Shown here piece by piece: positions 24,965-35,540 of a stretch of DNA of 64,000 nucleotides (position 1 is the first letter of the stretch; every line of letters begins with the position of its first letter). Under the pieces are notes generated by a model. The model did no database searches, was not told the origin of the DNA, and saw nothing but the letters and a program-made list of their open reading frames with translations. Origin of the DNA: Salinimicrobium sp. TH3. Lineage in GTDB: Bacteria; Bacteroidota; Bacteroidia; Flavobacteriales; Flavobacteriaceae. Position numbers and translations under genes: made by a program. Location: positions 124,001 through 188,000 of the forward strand of contig NZ_JAPONB010000002.1 in the NCBI RefSeq assembly GCF_026676115.1, written 5' to 3'.

Positions 24965-25437
24965 GATGAGATCTCTATAATGCGTTTTTCAAATCCGTTC
25001 TTGATGTCCCGAATGAAATCTTCCCTGTTCGTAATATACATGGAGTGCACGTAAAGAACTTTTTTATCTTCGGAAACATCCAGGCTTAGGGTTCCGGGGG
25101 TAAGGGTGATCATATTTGCCAAAAGAGTGATCTGGCCATCGGACTTTACATCGAGGGGTACTCCTACAATTCCCGGTGTCATATGTAATTTCGGAGTCCC
25201 CACTTCCCAGGCTACCTGTACGTTCGCTTTTATGAGCTGGTACAGAAAATAGAAAAAGAAACTAATAAGTCTTGGTACGAGCCTAAAATACCTGGCGCGG
25301 CCGCCACCCCGTGTAATCACAAAAAGCACAAAATAACTCAGGAAAAAACCAAAGAAAATATTGGCAAAAGTGAAGCCCCCGGTAAGAGCCACCCAAATAA
25401 ATGTTAGAAGTAAGTTTGCCAAAAACCGGTTTTTCAT
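24961..25437 (-). CDS. mnhE: Mrp Na+/H+ antiporter subunit E
   Basis: Protein of 158 residues. Two or three N-terminal helices are followed by a cytoplasmic domain with ANMITLTPGTLSLDV and VLYVHSMYI, both typical of MnhE/MrpE. It lies six bases downstream of mnhD and overlaps mnhF by four. Confidence 0.95.
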   Translation of the reverse strand: MKNRFLANLLLTFIWVALTGGFTFANIFFGFFLSYFVLFVITRGGGRARYFRLVPRLISFFFYFLYQLIKANVQVAWEVGTPKLHMTPGIVGVPLDVKSDGQITLLANMITLTPGTLSLDVSEDKKVLYVHSMYITNREDFIRDIKNGFEKRIIEISS

Positions 25438-25443
25438 CTTCTT

Positions 25444-26952
25444 TTATTTTCTTAAAACAGTATTTATATATTCCTGGTTATCCATAAGTTCAAATGCTAT
25501 CCTTTCAGCTAAATTCTGAATATTTCCTGCACCAAATCCAAGGTACAGAGTCACCAAAGTCAGGAAGATTATAGGAGCCAGCATTTGGGTTCGTTTCACT
25601 TTGCTTAACTTATTAAAGTACGGAAAATTTCTCACTTCAGGCAACTTTTCACCGGTCTTCCAGAACACCTCTCCCCACAATTTCACTATTACAACAAGCG
25701 TAATAAAACTCGCGAACAGAATAGCGGCGATAACAGTAAAATTCTCTGTATTCCAACCTTCAGAAATAAGAGAGAGTTTAGGCCAAAAGCCAGACAAAGG
25801 AGGCACACCCACCAATGAGAAAAGGGGCACCGCAAATAACAGGCTTAGCTTTGGATATTCTGCATATAGATCGCCAAGCTTTCTAATATTGTGATTTGCC
25901 TTAATTTTATAGATCACCCCGCTTACCATGAACAGGTTTGTCTTTACCATAATGTCGTGAATAAGGTAAAATATGGCTCCTGTTATGGCTACTTCGGTCA
26001 TCATTCCCAAACCTGCGATCATATATCCAATATGGCAGATTACGAGATATGAAAATATTTTCCGAATGTTATTCTGAACAATGGCACCAACTGCCCCGCT
26101 AAACAGCGTTAGAACCGCAACCGCAAGAAGAACATTCTCCAGGAATGGATCTACCTCAAAGATGAGGGTGAAGACTCTAATCAAGGCATAAACCCCAACT
26201 TTCGTCAAAAGCCCCCCGAAAATGGCAGAAACAGCCGAAGGCGGTGTATGATATGACGCCGGCAGCCAAAAATAAAGCGGAAACAGCGCCGATTTAATTC
26301 CGAAGCCAACCAGGAAAAGCAGGGCATTCACCTGTACAAGAGTACGATTTTCTACCGCAGCCACTTTTGAGGCAAGATCGGCCATGTTAAGGCTTCCTGT
26401 AAGTCCATACAAAACAGCGATAGCAGTTAGAAATATAATTGAGGCAAGAATATTAAGGGTAAAATATTTCACCGCTCCTTCCAGCTGTGCCTTTTCTCCG
26501 CCTATTGTAAGCAGCACAAAGGAAGTGATGATGATTATTTCAAACCACACATAAAGGTTGAAAATATCCCCTGTGAGAAAGGCCCCATTAAGCCCCAGTA
26601 ACAAAAAATGATAAATTGGGAAAAACCCGAATTTGAGACGGGCAGAGATGACCGATCCGGCCGAAAAACTGGAAACGGCAAGTCCGGCAATAGATGTCAA
26701 TAAAACCAGGGTCGCTGCGAAGGTGTCGGCTACAAAAGTAATTCCGAAAGGTGCCTCCCAGTTTCCCGCCTGTATGGATTGGGTTCCATTCTGCCACACC
26801 AGGACAAAAAGCCATACAGCCATACCCAGGTTGACCACACTTCCTATTATACTTATAACTCTTTGCCACTTAATCCTGCTCCAAAAGAACATCAAGACGA
26901 TCGCCAGGAGCATTTGAATAACAAGGGGATAAATAACTAACTGTTCGATCAT
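25444..26952 (-). CDS. mnhD: Mrp Na+/H+ antiporter subunit D
   Basis: Proton-channel-like subunit of 502 residues, homologous to complex I NuoN/NuoM. About 14 helices are predicted; key pieces include [17 protein letters not shown] with the conserved Glu, [21 protein letters not shown] split by the Lys-containing helix, and [13 protein letters not shown]. Order after mnhC and before mnhE is standard for Mrp operons. The start overlaps mnhC by four bases. Confidence 0.95.
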   Translation of the reverse strand: MIEQLVIYPLVIQMLLAIVLMFFWSRIKWQRVISIIGSVVNLGMAVWLFVLVWQNGTQSIQAGNWEAPFGITFVADTFAATLVLLTSIAGLAVSSFSAGSVISARLKFGFFPIYHFLLLGLNGAFLTGDIFNLYVWFEIIIITSFVLLTIGGEKAQLEGAVKYFTLNILASIIFLTAIAVLYGLTGSLNMADLASKVAAVENRTLVQVNALLFLVGFGIKSALFPLYFWLPASYHTPPSAVSAIFGGLLTKVGVYALIRVFTLIFEVDPFLENVLLAVAVLTLFSGAVGAIVQNNIRKIFSYLVICHIGYMIAGLGMMTEVAITGAIFYLIHDIMVKTNLFMVSGVIYKIKANHNIRKLGDLYAEYPKLSLLFAVPLFSLVGVPPLSGFWPKLSLISEGWNTENFTVIAAILFASFITLVVIVKLWGEVFWKTGEKLPEVRNFPYFNKLSKVKRTQMLAPIIFLTLVTLYLGFGAGNIQNLAERIAFELMDNQEYINTVLRK

Positions 26953-27302
26953 GAGTATTCGTCTGTTGCGTTCATTTCATCAAGATCATCTGTCTTCACC
27001 ACCTTATGCGCCCTCTTTACAAGGACTATGGCGAAAGACTGCAAACCAAAACTAATTACAATAGCTGTAAGAATTAGGGCCTGCGGAAGCGGATCTGAGT
27101 ACGCTTCAAGAAACACTTTTGAATCTTCCGGAATTATTGGTGGTGCACCCTTGGCAATACGCCCCAACAGGAAAATAAGCAGGTTGGCACCATTCCCCAG
27201 CAGGATAATCCCAATGATGAGCTTCACCAGGCTGCGCCTAAGGATCATATAAATGCCCGCAGCGTAAAGAGTACCAATCATGACCGCTAAAAGTATTTCC
27301 AT
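26949..27302 (-). CDS. mnhC: Mrp Na+/H+ antiporter subunit C
   Basis: NuoK-like subunit of 117 residues with three helices. Motifs are [19 protein letters not shown], then [13 protein letters not shown] and [17 protein letters not shown], the usual MnhC signature. It lies three bases from mnhB and overlaps mnhD. Confidence 0.95.
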   Translation of the reverse strand: MEILLAVMIGTLYAAGIYMILRRSLVKLIIGIILLGNGANLLIFLLGRIAKGAPPIIPEDSKVFLEAYSDPLPQALILTAIVISFGLQSFAIVLVKRAHKVVKTDDLDEMNATDEYS

Positions 27303-27305
27303 AGT

Positions 27306-27719
27306 TTAAGCAGATTCAGATATTGTGAATATAATGGTGAGGGTTACTCCCACTACTACGAGAAAAACCCCGATATCAAAAAATAAAGCCGATCCAAGGT
27401 TTCCTACGATAGGCAAGTGGTGCGGATACCACAATCCCGTCATTAAAGGCTTATTAGCAAATATGATGGGTGATATCCCACTTAGGAAGGATACTGTCAA
27501 TCCAGCAGGCATAAGAAATCCGGGATGGAACCGGATGAGCTTTCGTGTATCTTCAAGGCCATTTGCAAAGGCATGAAGCACAAATGCAATTGAGGCAATC
27601 AATCCACCTACAAATCCTCCACCGGGTAAATAATGACCCCGCAACAAAATGAAAACCGAAAACACAAGTAGCAACGGCAACATATAATTCGAGGCGGTAC
27701 GTAATATTATCGTCTTCAT
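27306..27719 (-). CDS. mnhB: Mrp Na+/H+ antiporter subunit B
   Basis: Protein of 137 residues with four helices. The family motif SVFILLRGHYLPGGGFVGGL is present together with LGSALFFDIGVFLVVVGV. Some Mrp systems fuse this subunit to the end of MrpA; here it is separate, which gives the seven-gene (group 1) layout. It lies three bases downstream of mnhA. Confidence 0.95.
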   Translation of the reverse strand: MKTIILRTASNYMLPLLLVFSVFILLRGHYLPGGGFVGGLIASIAFVLHAFANGLEDTRKLIRFHPGFLMPAGLTVSFLSGISPIIFANKPLMTGLWYPHHLPIVGNLGSALFFDIGVFLVVVGVTLTIIFTISESA

Positions 27720-27722
27720 GTT

Positions 27723-30041
27723 TTAATCTTTTAATTCCCTGTCATCTCTTCTTAACCTTAACTTCAAAAGGCTGAATACCCCAATAGCTGCAATAGTAAG
27801 TACCGAGATCTCCATTAAAGTATCAACACCTCTAAAGTCAACCAGGATCACATTTACAACATTTTTCCCTTTTGCCAATACATAAGCATTGTCCGCATAG
27901 AAATTACTTACCTCCTTATTAACCGGTTGGCTAAGTACTTCAAGCGCAATTAAAGTTATCAGGACTCCAAAAGAAATAGAAAGAATTCCATCTATGGCCT
28001 TCATCCTGTAATCTGAAATCGATAAATATTTTGGCAAACTTGACAATACCAGCACAAAGAGAATCACGGTAAGGGTATCAATTGAAAATTGTGTCATGGC
28101 AAGATCTGGAGCGCTGTAAATCACAAACATAAGGCATATAGCATAGCCCACAACACCCATAGCTACCACAGCTGTTAACCTTGACCTGGCTCCCACAACA
28201 AATAGTACTGCCAGGAACATGATCCCCATTATGATCATTTCATAATAGGTCATCCTTGAAAAAGAAGAAAAATCTATTGGAATTCCATCATGTTTTGTAA
28301 ACAAAGAATAACCAACAAGAACCACCAGGAACAGGATTATGGTCGAAACATAATTCCGAAGGAATCCATTTTGGAAGATACGAGTCCACCAGTTCGAAAA
28401 TGATTTAAAAAGATTTCCAAAGTCGGTTATAAGGGTAAGAGGCGCAATAAAATCCAATCTCGCAATTCCTCTCTCTTTGCTCCGGGAGGGCTTCACCGTT
28501 AAGTAAAGCACAAATCCTACTGCAAGCGTTAAAGCACTTAACCCAAGCACAAGATTGAATCCATGCCACAACTTTAAGTGTACTTCGCTCCCGGCCATTC
28601 CCACGGCGTCTACCACAGGTTTAACAAGGGGACCATCAATAAGGGCAGGAAAGATTCCCACGACCAATCCCAGCACCGCCAGAATCACGGGCGGAAGCCA
28701 CATGAGAAAACTTGGAAGATGAACTTTTGAGAGACCTTCGGGAAGTTTCCCCGTAAAAGGTTTAATACCCGCCACAAATCCTGCATATAACACAAGAATA
28801 TTTGTTGCAATTGCGATTATAGTAAGCACAATAGACCATGAGCCCATTTGCAGCGTTGATTCATAAACAAGATCTTTCCCCACAAACCCCACAAAAGGTG
28901 GCATTCCCGCACTGGAAAGGGCTGCCAAAAATCCGGCGATTGCCACCGGCAACATTACTTTTCGCAATCCGGCAAGACGGGTAACATCGCGTGTCCCTGC
29001 TTCGTGATCTATGATCCCGGTTACAAGGAATAATGTAGCCTTATAAAGCGCATGAACAATAATATAGACCGCTGCGGCAGTTAGGGCATACTGCGTGCCC
29101 AGGCCAATTAGAAAAACCAGGATCCCAAGAACCGAAATAGTGGAATAGGCCAGTACGCCTTTGAGGTCTGTTCTAAACAGGGTATGTACGGCAGCATAAA
29201 ACATGGTTATACCTCCAACTATTATTAATGTAGTGTTCCAGATTTCTTCTCCTCCCAAAACTGGCGTAAAACGCAACAACAGGTAAATCCCTGCTTTTAC
29301 CATCGTAGCCGAGTGCAGGTAAGTAGATACCGGCGTGGGTGCTTTCATGGCGCCGGGAAGCCAGAAATGAAATGGAAACTGTGCAGATTTTGTAAAGGCT
29401 GCACCAAATATTAAAATGACGATCCAGAGGTAATATTCACTTTGAACAATACTATCACTAAGGCCGACCATTTCGGTAATGCTATAAGTACCTGCCACAC
29501 CTCCCAGCAAAAGGGCGCCCGCCAATAGCAAGAACCCACCGGAGCCGGTGATTGCAAGGGCCAGCACAGCCGATTTTCTTGAAGCCTCACTGGTATTATT
29601 AAAACCAATAAGGAAAAAAGAACTTATACTGGTAAGCTCCCAAAATATGAACATGGACAACAGGTTATCACTTAGCACCAGGCCTAGCATAGCGCCCATG
29701 AACATTCCTAAATAGCCATAAAACCTATCGAGATAATCATGCCCTTTTAAATATGCCGCCGTATAAGCGAAGACCAGGAATCCAATCCCGGTGATCAACA
29801 GCGAAAACAAAAGGGAAAGTCCGTCAAGGGCGAAATTTAAGTTAAGACCCAGGGAAGGCACCCATTCAATATTTTGCCTTATCACTTCTCCACCGGATAC
29901 TCGTGGTAGAAAAGAAAGGAAATATAAAAACAGCGCCAGTGGAACGAGCGAAGAAAGTACAGCAAGTTTACCTTTAAAGAATTTCCCGGCGAAAACCAGG
30001 AAAATGGAAAAGATAAAACCTAAGAGTATAGCTGAAAGCAT
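27723..30041 (-). CDS. mnhA: Mrp Na+/H+ antiporter subunit A
   Basis: Largest subunit, 772 residues and about 20 helices, homologous to NuoL. The antiporter core has MFIFWELTSISSFFLIGF with the key Glu and KSAQFPFHFWLPGAMKAPTP with the key Lys. The C-terminal part (after about residue 590) is the MrpA-specific MbhD/E-like domain, including APDLAMTQFSIDTLTVILFV and VNVILVDFRGVDTLMEISVL. Full-length for the family. It opens the operon mnhA-B-C-D-E-F-G, preceded by a promoter-like site. Confidence 0.96.
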   Translation of the reverse strand: MLSAILLGFIFSIFLVFAGKFFKGKLAVLSSLVPLALFLYFLSFLPRVSGGEVIRQNIEWVPSLGLNLNFALDGLSLLFSLLITGIGFLVFAYTAAYLKGHDYLDRFYGYLGMFMGAMLGLVLSDNLLSMFIFWELTSISSFFLIGFNNTSEASRKSAVLALAITGSGGFLLLAGALLLGGVAGTYSITEMVGLSDSIVQSEYYLWIVILIFGAAFTKSAQFPFHFWLPGAMKAPTPVSTYLHSATMVKAGIYLLLRFTPVLGGEEIWNTTLIIVGGITMFYAAVHTLFRTDLKGVLAYSTISVLGILVFLIGLGTQYALTAAAVYIIVHALYKATLFLVTGIIDHEAGTRDVTRLAGLRKVMLPVAIAGFLAALSSAGMPPFVGFVGKDLVYESTLQMGSWSIVLTIIAIATNILVLYAGFVAGIKPFTGKLPEGLSKVHLPSFLMWLPPVILAVLGLVVGIFPALIDGPLVKPVVDAVGMAGSEVHLKLWHGFNLVLGLSALTLAVGFVLYLTVKPSRSKERGIARLDFIAPLTLITDFGNLFKSFSNWWTRIFQNGFLRNYVSTIILFLVVLVGYSLFTKHDGIPIDFSSFSRMTYYEMIIMGIMFLAVLFVVGARSRLTAVVAMGVVGYAICLMFVIYSAPDLAMTQFSIDTLTVILFVLVLSSLPKYLSISDYRMKAIDGILSISFGVLITLIALEVLSQPVNKEVSNFYADNAYVLAKGKNVVNVILVDFRGVDTLMEISVLTIAAIGVFSLLKLRLRRDDRELKD

Positions 30042-30067
30042 AGGGAACGTTCAAATATCTGGAAACA

Positions 30068-30098
30068 CAAATATAGCAGGAAAAACTGAGGATTTAAA
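30068..30098 (-). promoter_or_regulatory. Promoter of the mnhABCDEFG operon
   Basis: On the minus strand TTTA (30095-30098), 19 bases, then TATATTTG (30068-30075). The -7 box is a perfect TAnnTTTG; the -33 box differs by one base from TTTG. It lies about 27-57 bp upstream of mnhA. Confidence 0.65.
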
Positions 30099-30262
30099 CC
30101 CACAGGGACTTTTTACTATTGTGGAATTCCATTTCTTACTCAATTTATTACAGGAAAAACTCAGCTGAAATTGTCATTTTTGAATTTTAAAAAACAAATC
30201 AGCTTCAGCAGCAGAAATTTTTGATTCTGAAACTCAGCTACTTTGTAAAACCTCAAGGGTTT

Positions 30263-30299
30263 CTGCTCCTGCACAGGCATATAGTTCCTTCAGGAGCAG
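30263..30299. repeat. REP-like inverted repeat before the M61 peptidase gene
   Basis: CTGCTCCTG (30263-30271) and CAGGAGCAG (30291-30299) are perfect inverted arms around a 19-base loop containing CATATAGTTCC. It resembles the GCTCC...GGAGC palindromes found around 32.2 and 33.2 kb, and lies 41 bp upstream of the M61 gene start. Confidence 0.6.
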
Positions 30300-30340
30300 C
30301 AGTCTGCTCAAAATTTTATATTTTCAGGCAAAAATTTTTT

Positions 30341-32113
30341 ATGCGTATTCTTTTTCTTTTTTTCCTTTTGACTTCCGCAGGTTTTTCCCAAACCAATACT
30401 TACACCATTTCATTTGAAAATGCCGGGCATCATGAGGCAAATGTGAAGGTTACTTTCCCCTATCTTAAGCAGGACAGTTTGAGCGTGCGAATGAGCCGCA
30501 CTTCCCCGGGCCGTTATGCCCTGCACGAATTCGCTAAAAATGTTTATGGAGTTAAAGCAACCAATTCCAAAGGAGAAAAGCTGGAAATAATTCGACCAGA
30601 TCCATATTCATGGACTATCACAGATCACGACGGAACGGTGAATCTGGAATATATCCTCTTCGGAAACAGGGCCGATGGGACATATACGCAAATAGATGAA
30701 AATCATGCTCACCTCAATATTCCGGCGACTTTCATGTATTCTGAAGCCCTTAAAAAACGACCTGTAGAAGTCACTTTTGACACTCAGGCTCATCCTACAT
30801 GGAAGATTGCAACCCAACTGAAGCAGCTCGAAGGCAACAAATATTACGCTCCAGATCTTTACTACTTCATGGATAGTCCAACTGAGATTAGTGATTTTGA
30901 TAGTCGGGAATTTGAGATTGATGGAGAAGAGATAAAATTTATTTTACACCATCCGGGAACAGAACAGGAATTCGACGAATACTGGGAGCAGGTTAAGGAA
31001 ATAGTGAGACAGCAAAAAGCCATTTTTGGAGAGCTACCGGAATTCGATTTTGGCGAGTACACTTTCCTGGCCTGTTATATGCCAAATGTCTCCGGTGACG
31101 GGATGGAACACAGGAATAGTACCGTCCTTACAGATGTTACCAGTCTTGGCGAAGGAGGTATGAAGGAAAATATTGGAACTGTAGCACATGAGTTCTTTCA
31201 TGCTTGGAACGTGGAGAGAATACGGCCGGAATCTCTTGAACCCTTTGATTTTACTGAAGCCAATATGAGCGGCCTCCTCTGGTTCGCTGAAGGATTTACA
31301 AGCTATTACACAGGTGTCACTCTGGCGCGGGCGGGAATACTCACACCAGAGGAATATGTAAAAAGCCTCAACGGCACCTTTAACTACGTCTGGAATTCTC
31401 CTGCAAGAGAATTTTTCAATCCGGTGGAGATGAGTTATCAGGCACCTTTTGTTGATGCTGCAGCTTCTATCGATCCTGTGAACAGGGAGAATACGTTTAT
31501 CTCTTATTATTCTTACGGAAGTATGCTTGGACTGGCCCTGGATTTACAGCTCCGTCAAAAAGGGCAAAATCTGGATGAATTTATGAAGCTTGTATGGGAA
31601 ACCTATGGAGAAACTGAAATTCCTTACGACATTGAAGATCTGGAAAGAGCCCTATCCACTTACGCCGGAAAGGAATTCGCCAAATCTTATTTTAATGATT
31701 ACATCTATAGCAGTAAAATGCCAGATTATGAAAAACTTTTTGCCCACGTAGGACTACAAATAAAAAGGGGTGCCAAAAATGCCTTTTTTGGAGCCTCAGT
31801 AAGAACAGATGATGACGGGTTTTACATTAGCGGCAATCCATATAAAGGTTCTCCCGCCTATACCTCTGGCTTGAGTGAAGGAGACCAGATAATTTCATTA
31901 AGTGGAATCGTACTGGAGAAAGATCATTCATGGAAAGATAAATTCAGCAAATTTAATCCGCAGGATACAATAACACTGGAAATCGAAAGATTTGGGAGGA
32001 AGATGAAGAAAACTGTGATGCTGGAAAAAGACCCTGCTTATACTATTTCAATAGATCCAAAGGCAACCGCCAAAGCCGTGAAAGAGCGGGAAGCATGGTT
32101 GTCAAAAAAGTGA
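30341..32113 (+). CDS. M61-family metallopeptidase with PDZ domain
   Basis: Secreted or periplasmic glycyl-aminopeptidase-like protein of 590 residues. The ATG at 30341 is chosen because it opens a clean signal peptide (MRILFLFFLLTSAGFSQ); the frame upstream reads through repeat DNA. After an N-terminal beta-rich domain comes the zinc site HEFFH (residues 283-287), with the third ligand E317 in WFAEGFTSYYTG. Residues about 495-565 form a PDZ-like domain (GSPAYTSGLSEGDQIISLSG). The layout is that of Bacteroidota M61 peptidases. The substrate is unknown. Confidence 0.93.
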   Translation: MRILFLFFLLTSAGFSQTNTYTISFENAGHHEANVKVTFPYLKQDSLSVRMSRTSPGRYALHEFAKNVYGVKATNSKGEKLEIIRPDPYSWTITDHDGTVNLEYILFGNRADGTYTQIDENHAHLNIPATFMYSEALKKRPVEVTFDTQAHPTWKIATQLKQLEGNKYYAPDLYYFMDSPTEISDFDSREFEIDGEEIKFILHHPGTEQEFDEYWEQVKEIVRQQKAIFGELPEFDFGEYTFLACYMPNVSGDGMEHRNSTVLTDVTSLGEGGMKENIGTVAHEFFHAWNVERIRPESLEPFDFTEANMSGLLWFAEGFTSYYTGVTLARAGILTPEEYVKSLNGTFNYVWNSPAREFFNPVEMSYQAPFVDAAASIDPVNRENTFISYYSYGSMLGLALDLQLRQKGQNLDEFMKLVWETYGETEIPYDIEDLERALSTYAGKEFAKSYFNDYIYSSKMPDYEKLFAHVGLQIKRGAKNAFFGASVRTDDDGFYISGNPYKGSPAYTSGLSEGDQIISLSGIVLEKDHSWKDKFSKFNPQDTITLEIERFGRKMKKTVMLEKDPAYTISIDPKATAKAVKEREAWLSKK

Positions 32114-32144
32114 TTTTTTGATGAGATATTCGGTTGCGATTAAC

Positions 32145-32292
32145 ATTGGGCTGAAGCCCTGTTTTAAATCCTTGGGCTGAAGTGGCAGTTTATGGACGCT
32201 CTTCATCCATAATACCTATGTCGCTCCCCTGGAGCTTTGATTTTCTGAAAGGATCTTTCTGCTATAAACATGCCGCCTCTCTGAGGCTCATA
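32145..32292. repeat. REP-like palindrome cluster downstream of the M61 gene
   Basis: Three kinds of element: GGGCTGAAGCCC (32148-32159) with a partial copy GGGCTGAAG (32174-32182), then ATGTCGCTCCCCTGGAGCTTT (split at 32218-32238), then TAAACATGCCGCCTC/GAGGCTCAT (32263-32291). The last two share the pattern ATG-n-CGC-CTCC-n-GGAGC-TTT/CAT with inverted relatives near 33.2 kb. The cluster ends four bases before the TTG start of the DUF2975 gene. Confidence 0.65.
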
Positions 32293-32296
32293 ACTC

Positions 32297-32812
32297 TTGA
32301 AACAACCAATTCTTTTAAAAACTATCCTGGATATTTGTTTTATTCTACTGGCACTAACCTTCTTTGGCGCAGTTGTTATTTTTATACTTGCACTAATAAT
32401 GAGTCCGGATTTTTATCCCATTGAGGTGAACGACAGAATCCTTTCAGAATTCACTCCTGTAACCATAATTCTTGTAACCTCGGAACTCGCCATTGGAGGA
32501 TTGGTTTTGTATACTGTTTATGTTCTTAGAAAACTGGTGAGAAGTTTCTTTAAAGGCAAATTGTACACGAGGTTTCAGATCGCTGCGTTGCACCTGGTTG
32601 GTCAGCTGATCGTAATTATAACATTAGCACAAGCATTTACAGATTCCACTGGCAAAATGTTGATTGAAGCCAAAGCAGATATCGCCGTAGGAATTAATTT
32701 TTCTTTTGGTTCATTTTGGTTCGTTCTTGCCATTGGCTTATTCTTCATGTACCTGAGCAAGATCTTCAGGAGCGCAAAAATTCTGAAAGAGGAAAACGAA
32801 CTAACTGTATAA
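32297..32812 (+). CDS. DUF2975 membrane protein
   Basis: Integral membrane protein of 171 residues with four helices (about 8-32, 52-75, 95-115 and 130-155). The stretch VLRKLVRSFFKGKLYTRFQI and the four-helix plan fit DUF2975. The start is TTG at 32297; the next in-frame ATG would delete the first helix. Four bases after its stop comes a small Cro/XRE regulator, the usual partner of DUF2975 genes in Bacteroidota and Firmicutes. The pair probably senses a membrane signal, but the role is not established. Confidence 0.85.
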   Translation: MKQPILLKTILDICFILLALTFFGAVVIFILALIMSPDFYPIEVNDRILSEFTPVTIILVTSELAIGGLVLYTVYVLRKLVRSFFKGKLYTRFQIAALHLVGQLIVIITLAQAFTDSTGKMLIEAKADIAVGINFSFGSFWFVLAIGLFFMYLSKIFRSAKILKEENELTV

Positions 32813-32815
32813 GCC

Positions 32816-33025
32816 ATGCCAATTATTGTAAATCTTGACACCATGCTTGAAAAGCGAAATATGAAGAGTAATGAACTGGCTGAAAGGATTGGGATAACAA
32901 CAGCAAACCTTTCAATTCTAAAAACCGGTAAAGCAAAAGCAGTTAGATTTTCAACCCTTGAAGCTATCTGCCGAGAATTGGATTGTCAACCAGGGGATAT
33001 TTTGGAATTTGAGAACGAAACATAG
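32816..33025 (+). CDS. Small XRE-family regulator (YozG type)
   Basis: DNA-binding protein of 69 residues with one helix-turn-helix: MLEKRNMKSNELAERIGIT, then TANLSILKTGKAKAVRFSTL and the C-terminal CRELDCQPGDILEFE motif typical of YozG-like regulators. It is only an HTH domain with no sensor. It follows the DUF2975 gene by three bases, so the two form an operon and probably an autoregulated regulator/membrane partner pair. Confidence 0.92.
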   Translation: MPIIVNLDTMLEKRNMKSNELAERIGITTANLSILKTGKAKAVRFSTLEAICRELDCQPGDILEFENET

Positions 33026-33288
33026 TTTCATTTCTCTGAAATTTCAATTGAGCTAAAGCCCTTTTTCTAATCTATTTTTACCACGGGCTGAATGGCTATT
33101 AATTCCTTTCCCTAAATATGAGTCTATGGATTGCCTCCGGCTTTAGCCGGAGGAAGAAAGAATCTCCTCCCCATGAGCTTTAGCTCAATATCTTAATGAG
33201 CTCCGGAGGAGCTACATGTTTTTAGAACACAAGGTTCACCCGAGAAAAGAGGTCCAGAGGAGCGGCATATCCGGGTACCTTTAAAAAC
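33026..33288. repeat. REP-like palindrome cluster between the HTH gene and atpC
   Basis: This gene-free stretch contains GAGCTAAAGCCC (33050-33061), a partial GGGCTGAATGG (33084-33094), the perfect palindrome CCTCCGGCTTTAGCCGGAGG (33134-33153), GAGCTTTAGCTC (33175-33186), GAGCTCCGGAGGAGCTACATG (split at 33198-33218) and GGTCCAGAGGAGCGGCATAT (33251-33270). The last two are inverted relatives of the elements at 32.2 kb. No reading frame of interest is seen. Confidence 0.7.
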
Positions 33289-33322
33289 AAAAAAACCTGT
33301 TGCTTTCACAACAGGTTTTTCT
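33289..33322 (-). terminator. Terminator of atpC (bidirectional)
   Basis: AACCTGTTG and CAACAGGTT form a strong stem with A-run and T-run on the two sides, so it can stop transcripts from both directions. It lies 18 bp beyond the atpC stop. Confidence 0.88.
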
Positions 33323-33339
33323 ATTATAATTTGTTCAGC

Positions 33340-33630
33340 TTAATCGGCCAGAACAATGACTTTATTGTCTTTCATCTCAACTACCCCACCTTCAACAGAA
33401 AGAACCAGGATCTTACTGTCGGCTGAATCTCTTGTGAAACTCTTTGACAGATCTTCTGAATTCACGGGATGAGAGTGAGTAAAGACTTTAATTTCTCCTT
33501 TAGAAAGCACCGAAACGATGGGAGCGTGATTGTTCAACATCTGGAACTGCCCTTCAACCCCGGGTACGCTTACTGAATCAACTTCTGCGCTAAGCAAAAC
33601 GGCTTCAGGAGTAACTATTTCTAAGTACAT
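33340..33630 (-). CDS. atpC: F1 ATP synthase epsilon subunit, short form
   Basis: Subunit of 96 residues containing only the N-terminal beta-sandwich (MYLEIVTPEAVLLSAEVDSV, then GVEGQFQMLNNHAPIVSVL). The C-terminal helical hairpin that inhibits the E. coli enzyme (139 residues) is absent, as is usual in Bacteroidota. It couples the central stalk to the c-ring. It lies 107 bp downstream of atpD, with a REP-like element between the two. Confidence 0.93.
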   Translation of the reverse strand: MYLEIVTPEAVLLSAEVDSVSVPGVEGQFQMLNNHAPIVSVLSKGEIKVFTHSHPVNSEDLSKSFTRDSADSKILVLSVEGGVVEMKDNKVIVLAD

Positions 33631-33671
33631 AATTGCTATTATTAGAAAGAGGAGTGAAAATCTGACCCCTC

Positions 33672-33705
33672 TGCCCTAAGGGCATCTCCCCTTAAAAAGG
33701 GGAGA
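33672..33705. repeat. REP-like double palindrome inside the atpD-atpC gap
   Basis: TGCCCTAAGGGCA (33672-33684) is followed by CTCCCCTT-AAAA-AGGGGAG (33686-33704). This CTCCCCTT/AAGGGGAG element is a familiar dispersed repeat in Bacteroidota (from memory). In the atpD-atpC transcript it would form a stable intercistronic hairpin. Confidence 0.7.
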
Positions 33706-33737
33706 ATTTTATTAACTTCTTTTAAGCTTCAGTTTAA

Positions 33738-35252
<1,515 letters not shown>

Positions 35253-35348
35253 CTATTCCTTTAATATTGTGTGTTTTTATAAATAACTAAAAAAGAACCA
35301 GTAACAACTTTTGTAAAATGACGAAAAGCCATTGCCTTTTTCAGGCTG

Positions 35349-35356
35349 CAAAGATA
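35349..35356 (-). promoter_or_regulatory. Probable -7 element of the atpD promoter
   Basis: TATCTTTG on the minus strand matches TAnnTTTG, about 100 bp upstream of the atpD start. No clear TTTG lies at 19 bp. The long leader after it (about 95 bases) is A/T-rich with no obvious structure. Confidence 0.55.
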
Positions 35357-35540
35357 GTTTTTTTGTCTAAAAGTCTCTAAGAGAAATAATAACTTTTTTA
35401 TTAAAGCCAGCTACTTAAGTTCCGGGTCGAAAAAATACTCATTCAAAACAACTTTTTTGGCCTTTTTATATGAAATATGGGCCGAAATTTGCCTACTTTT
35501 AATTCACAAGTCCTGCTTCAAGAAACCAGGAAATGCAGAC

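Noticed and set aside
30221-30340. 40-codon upstream extension of the M61 peptidase
   Set aside because: It runs through a REP-like repeat and precedes an obvious signal peptide at 30341, so it is not likely to be translated.
35457-35540. 28-codon extension of the small two-helix protein
   Set aside because: TTG start, mixed composition, and an internal ATG immediately before the hydrophobic part.
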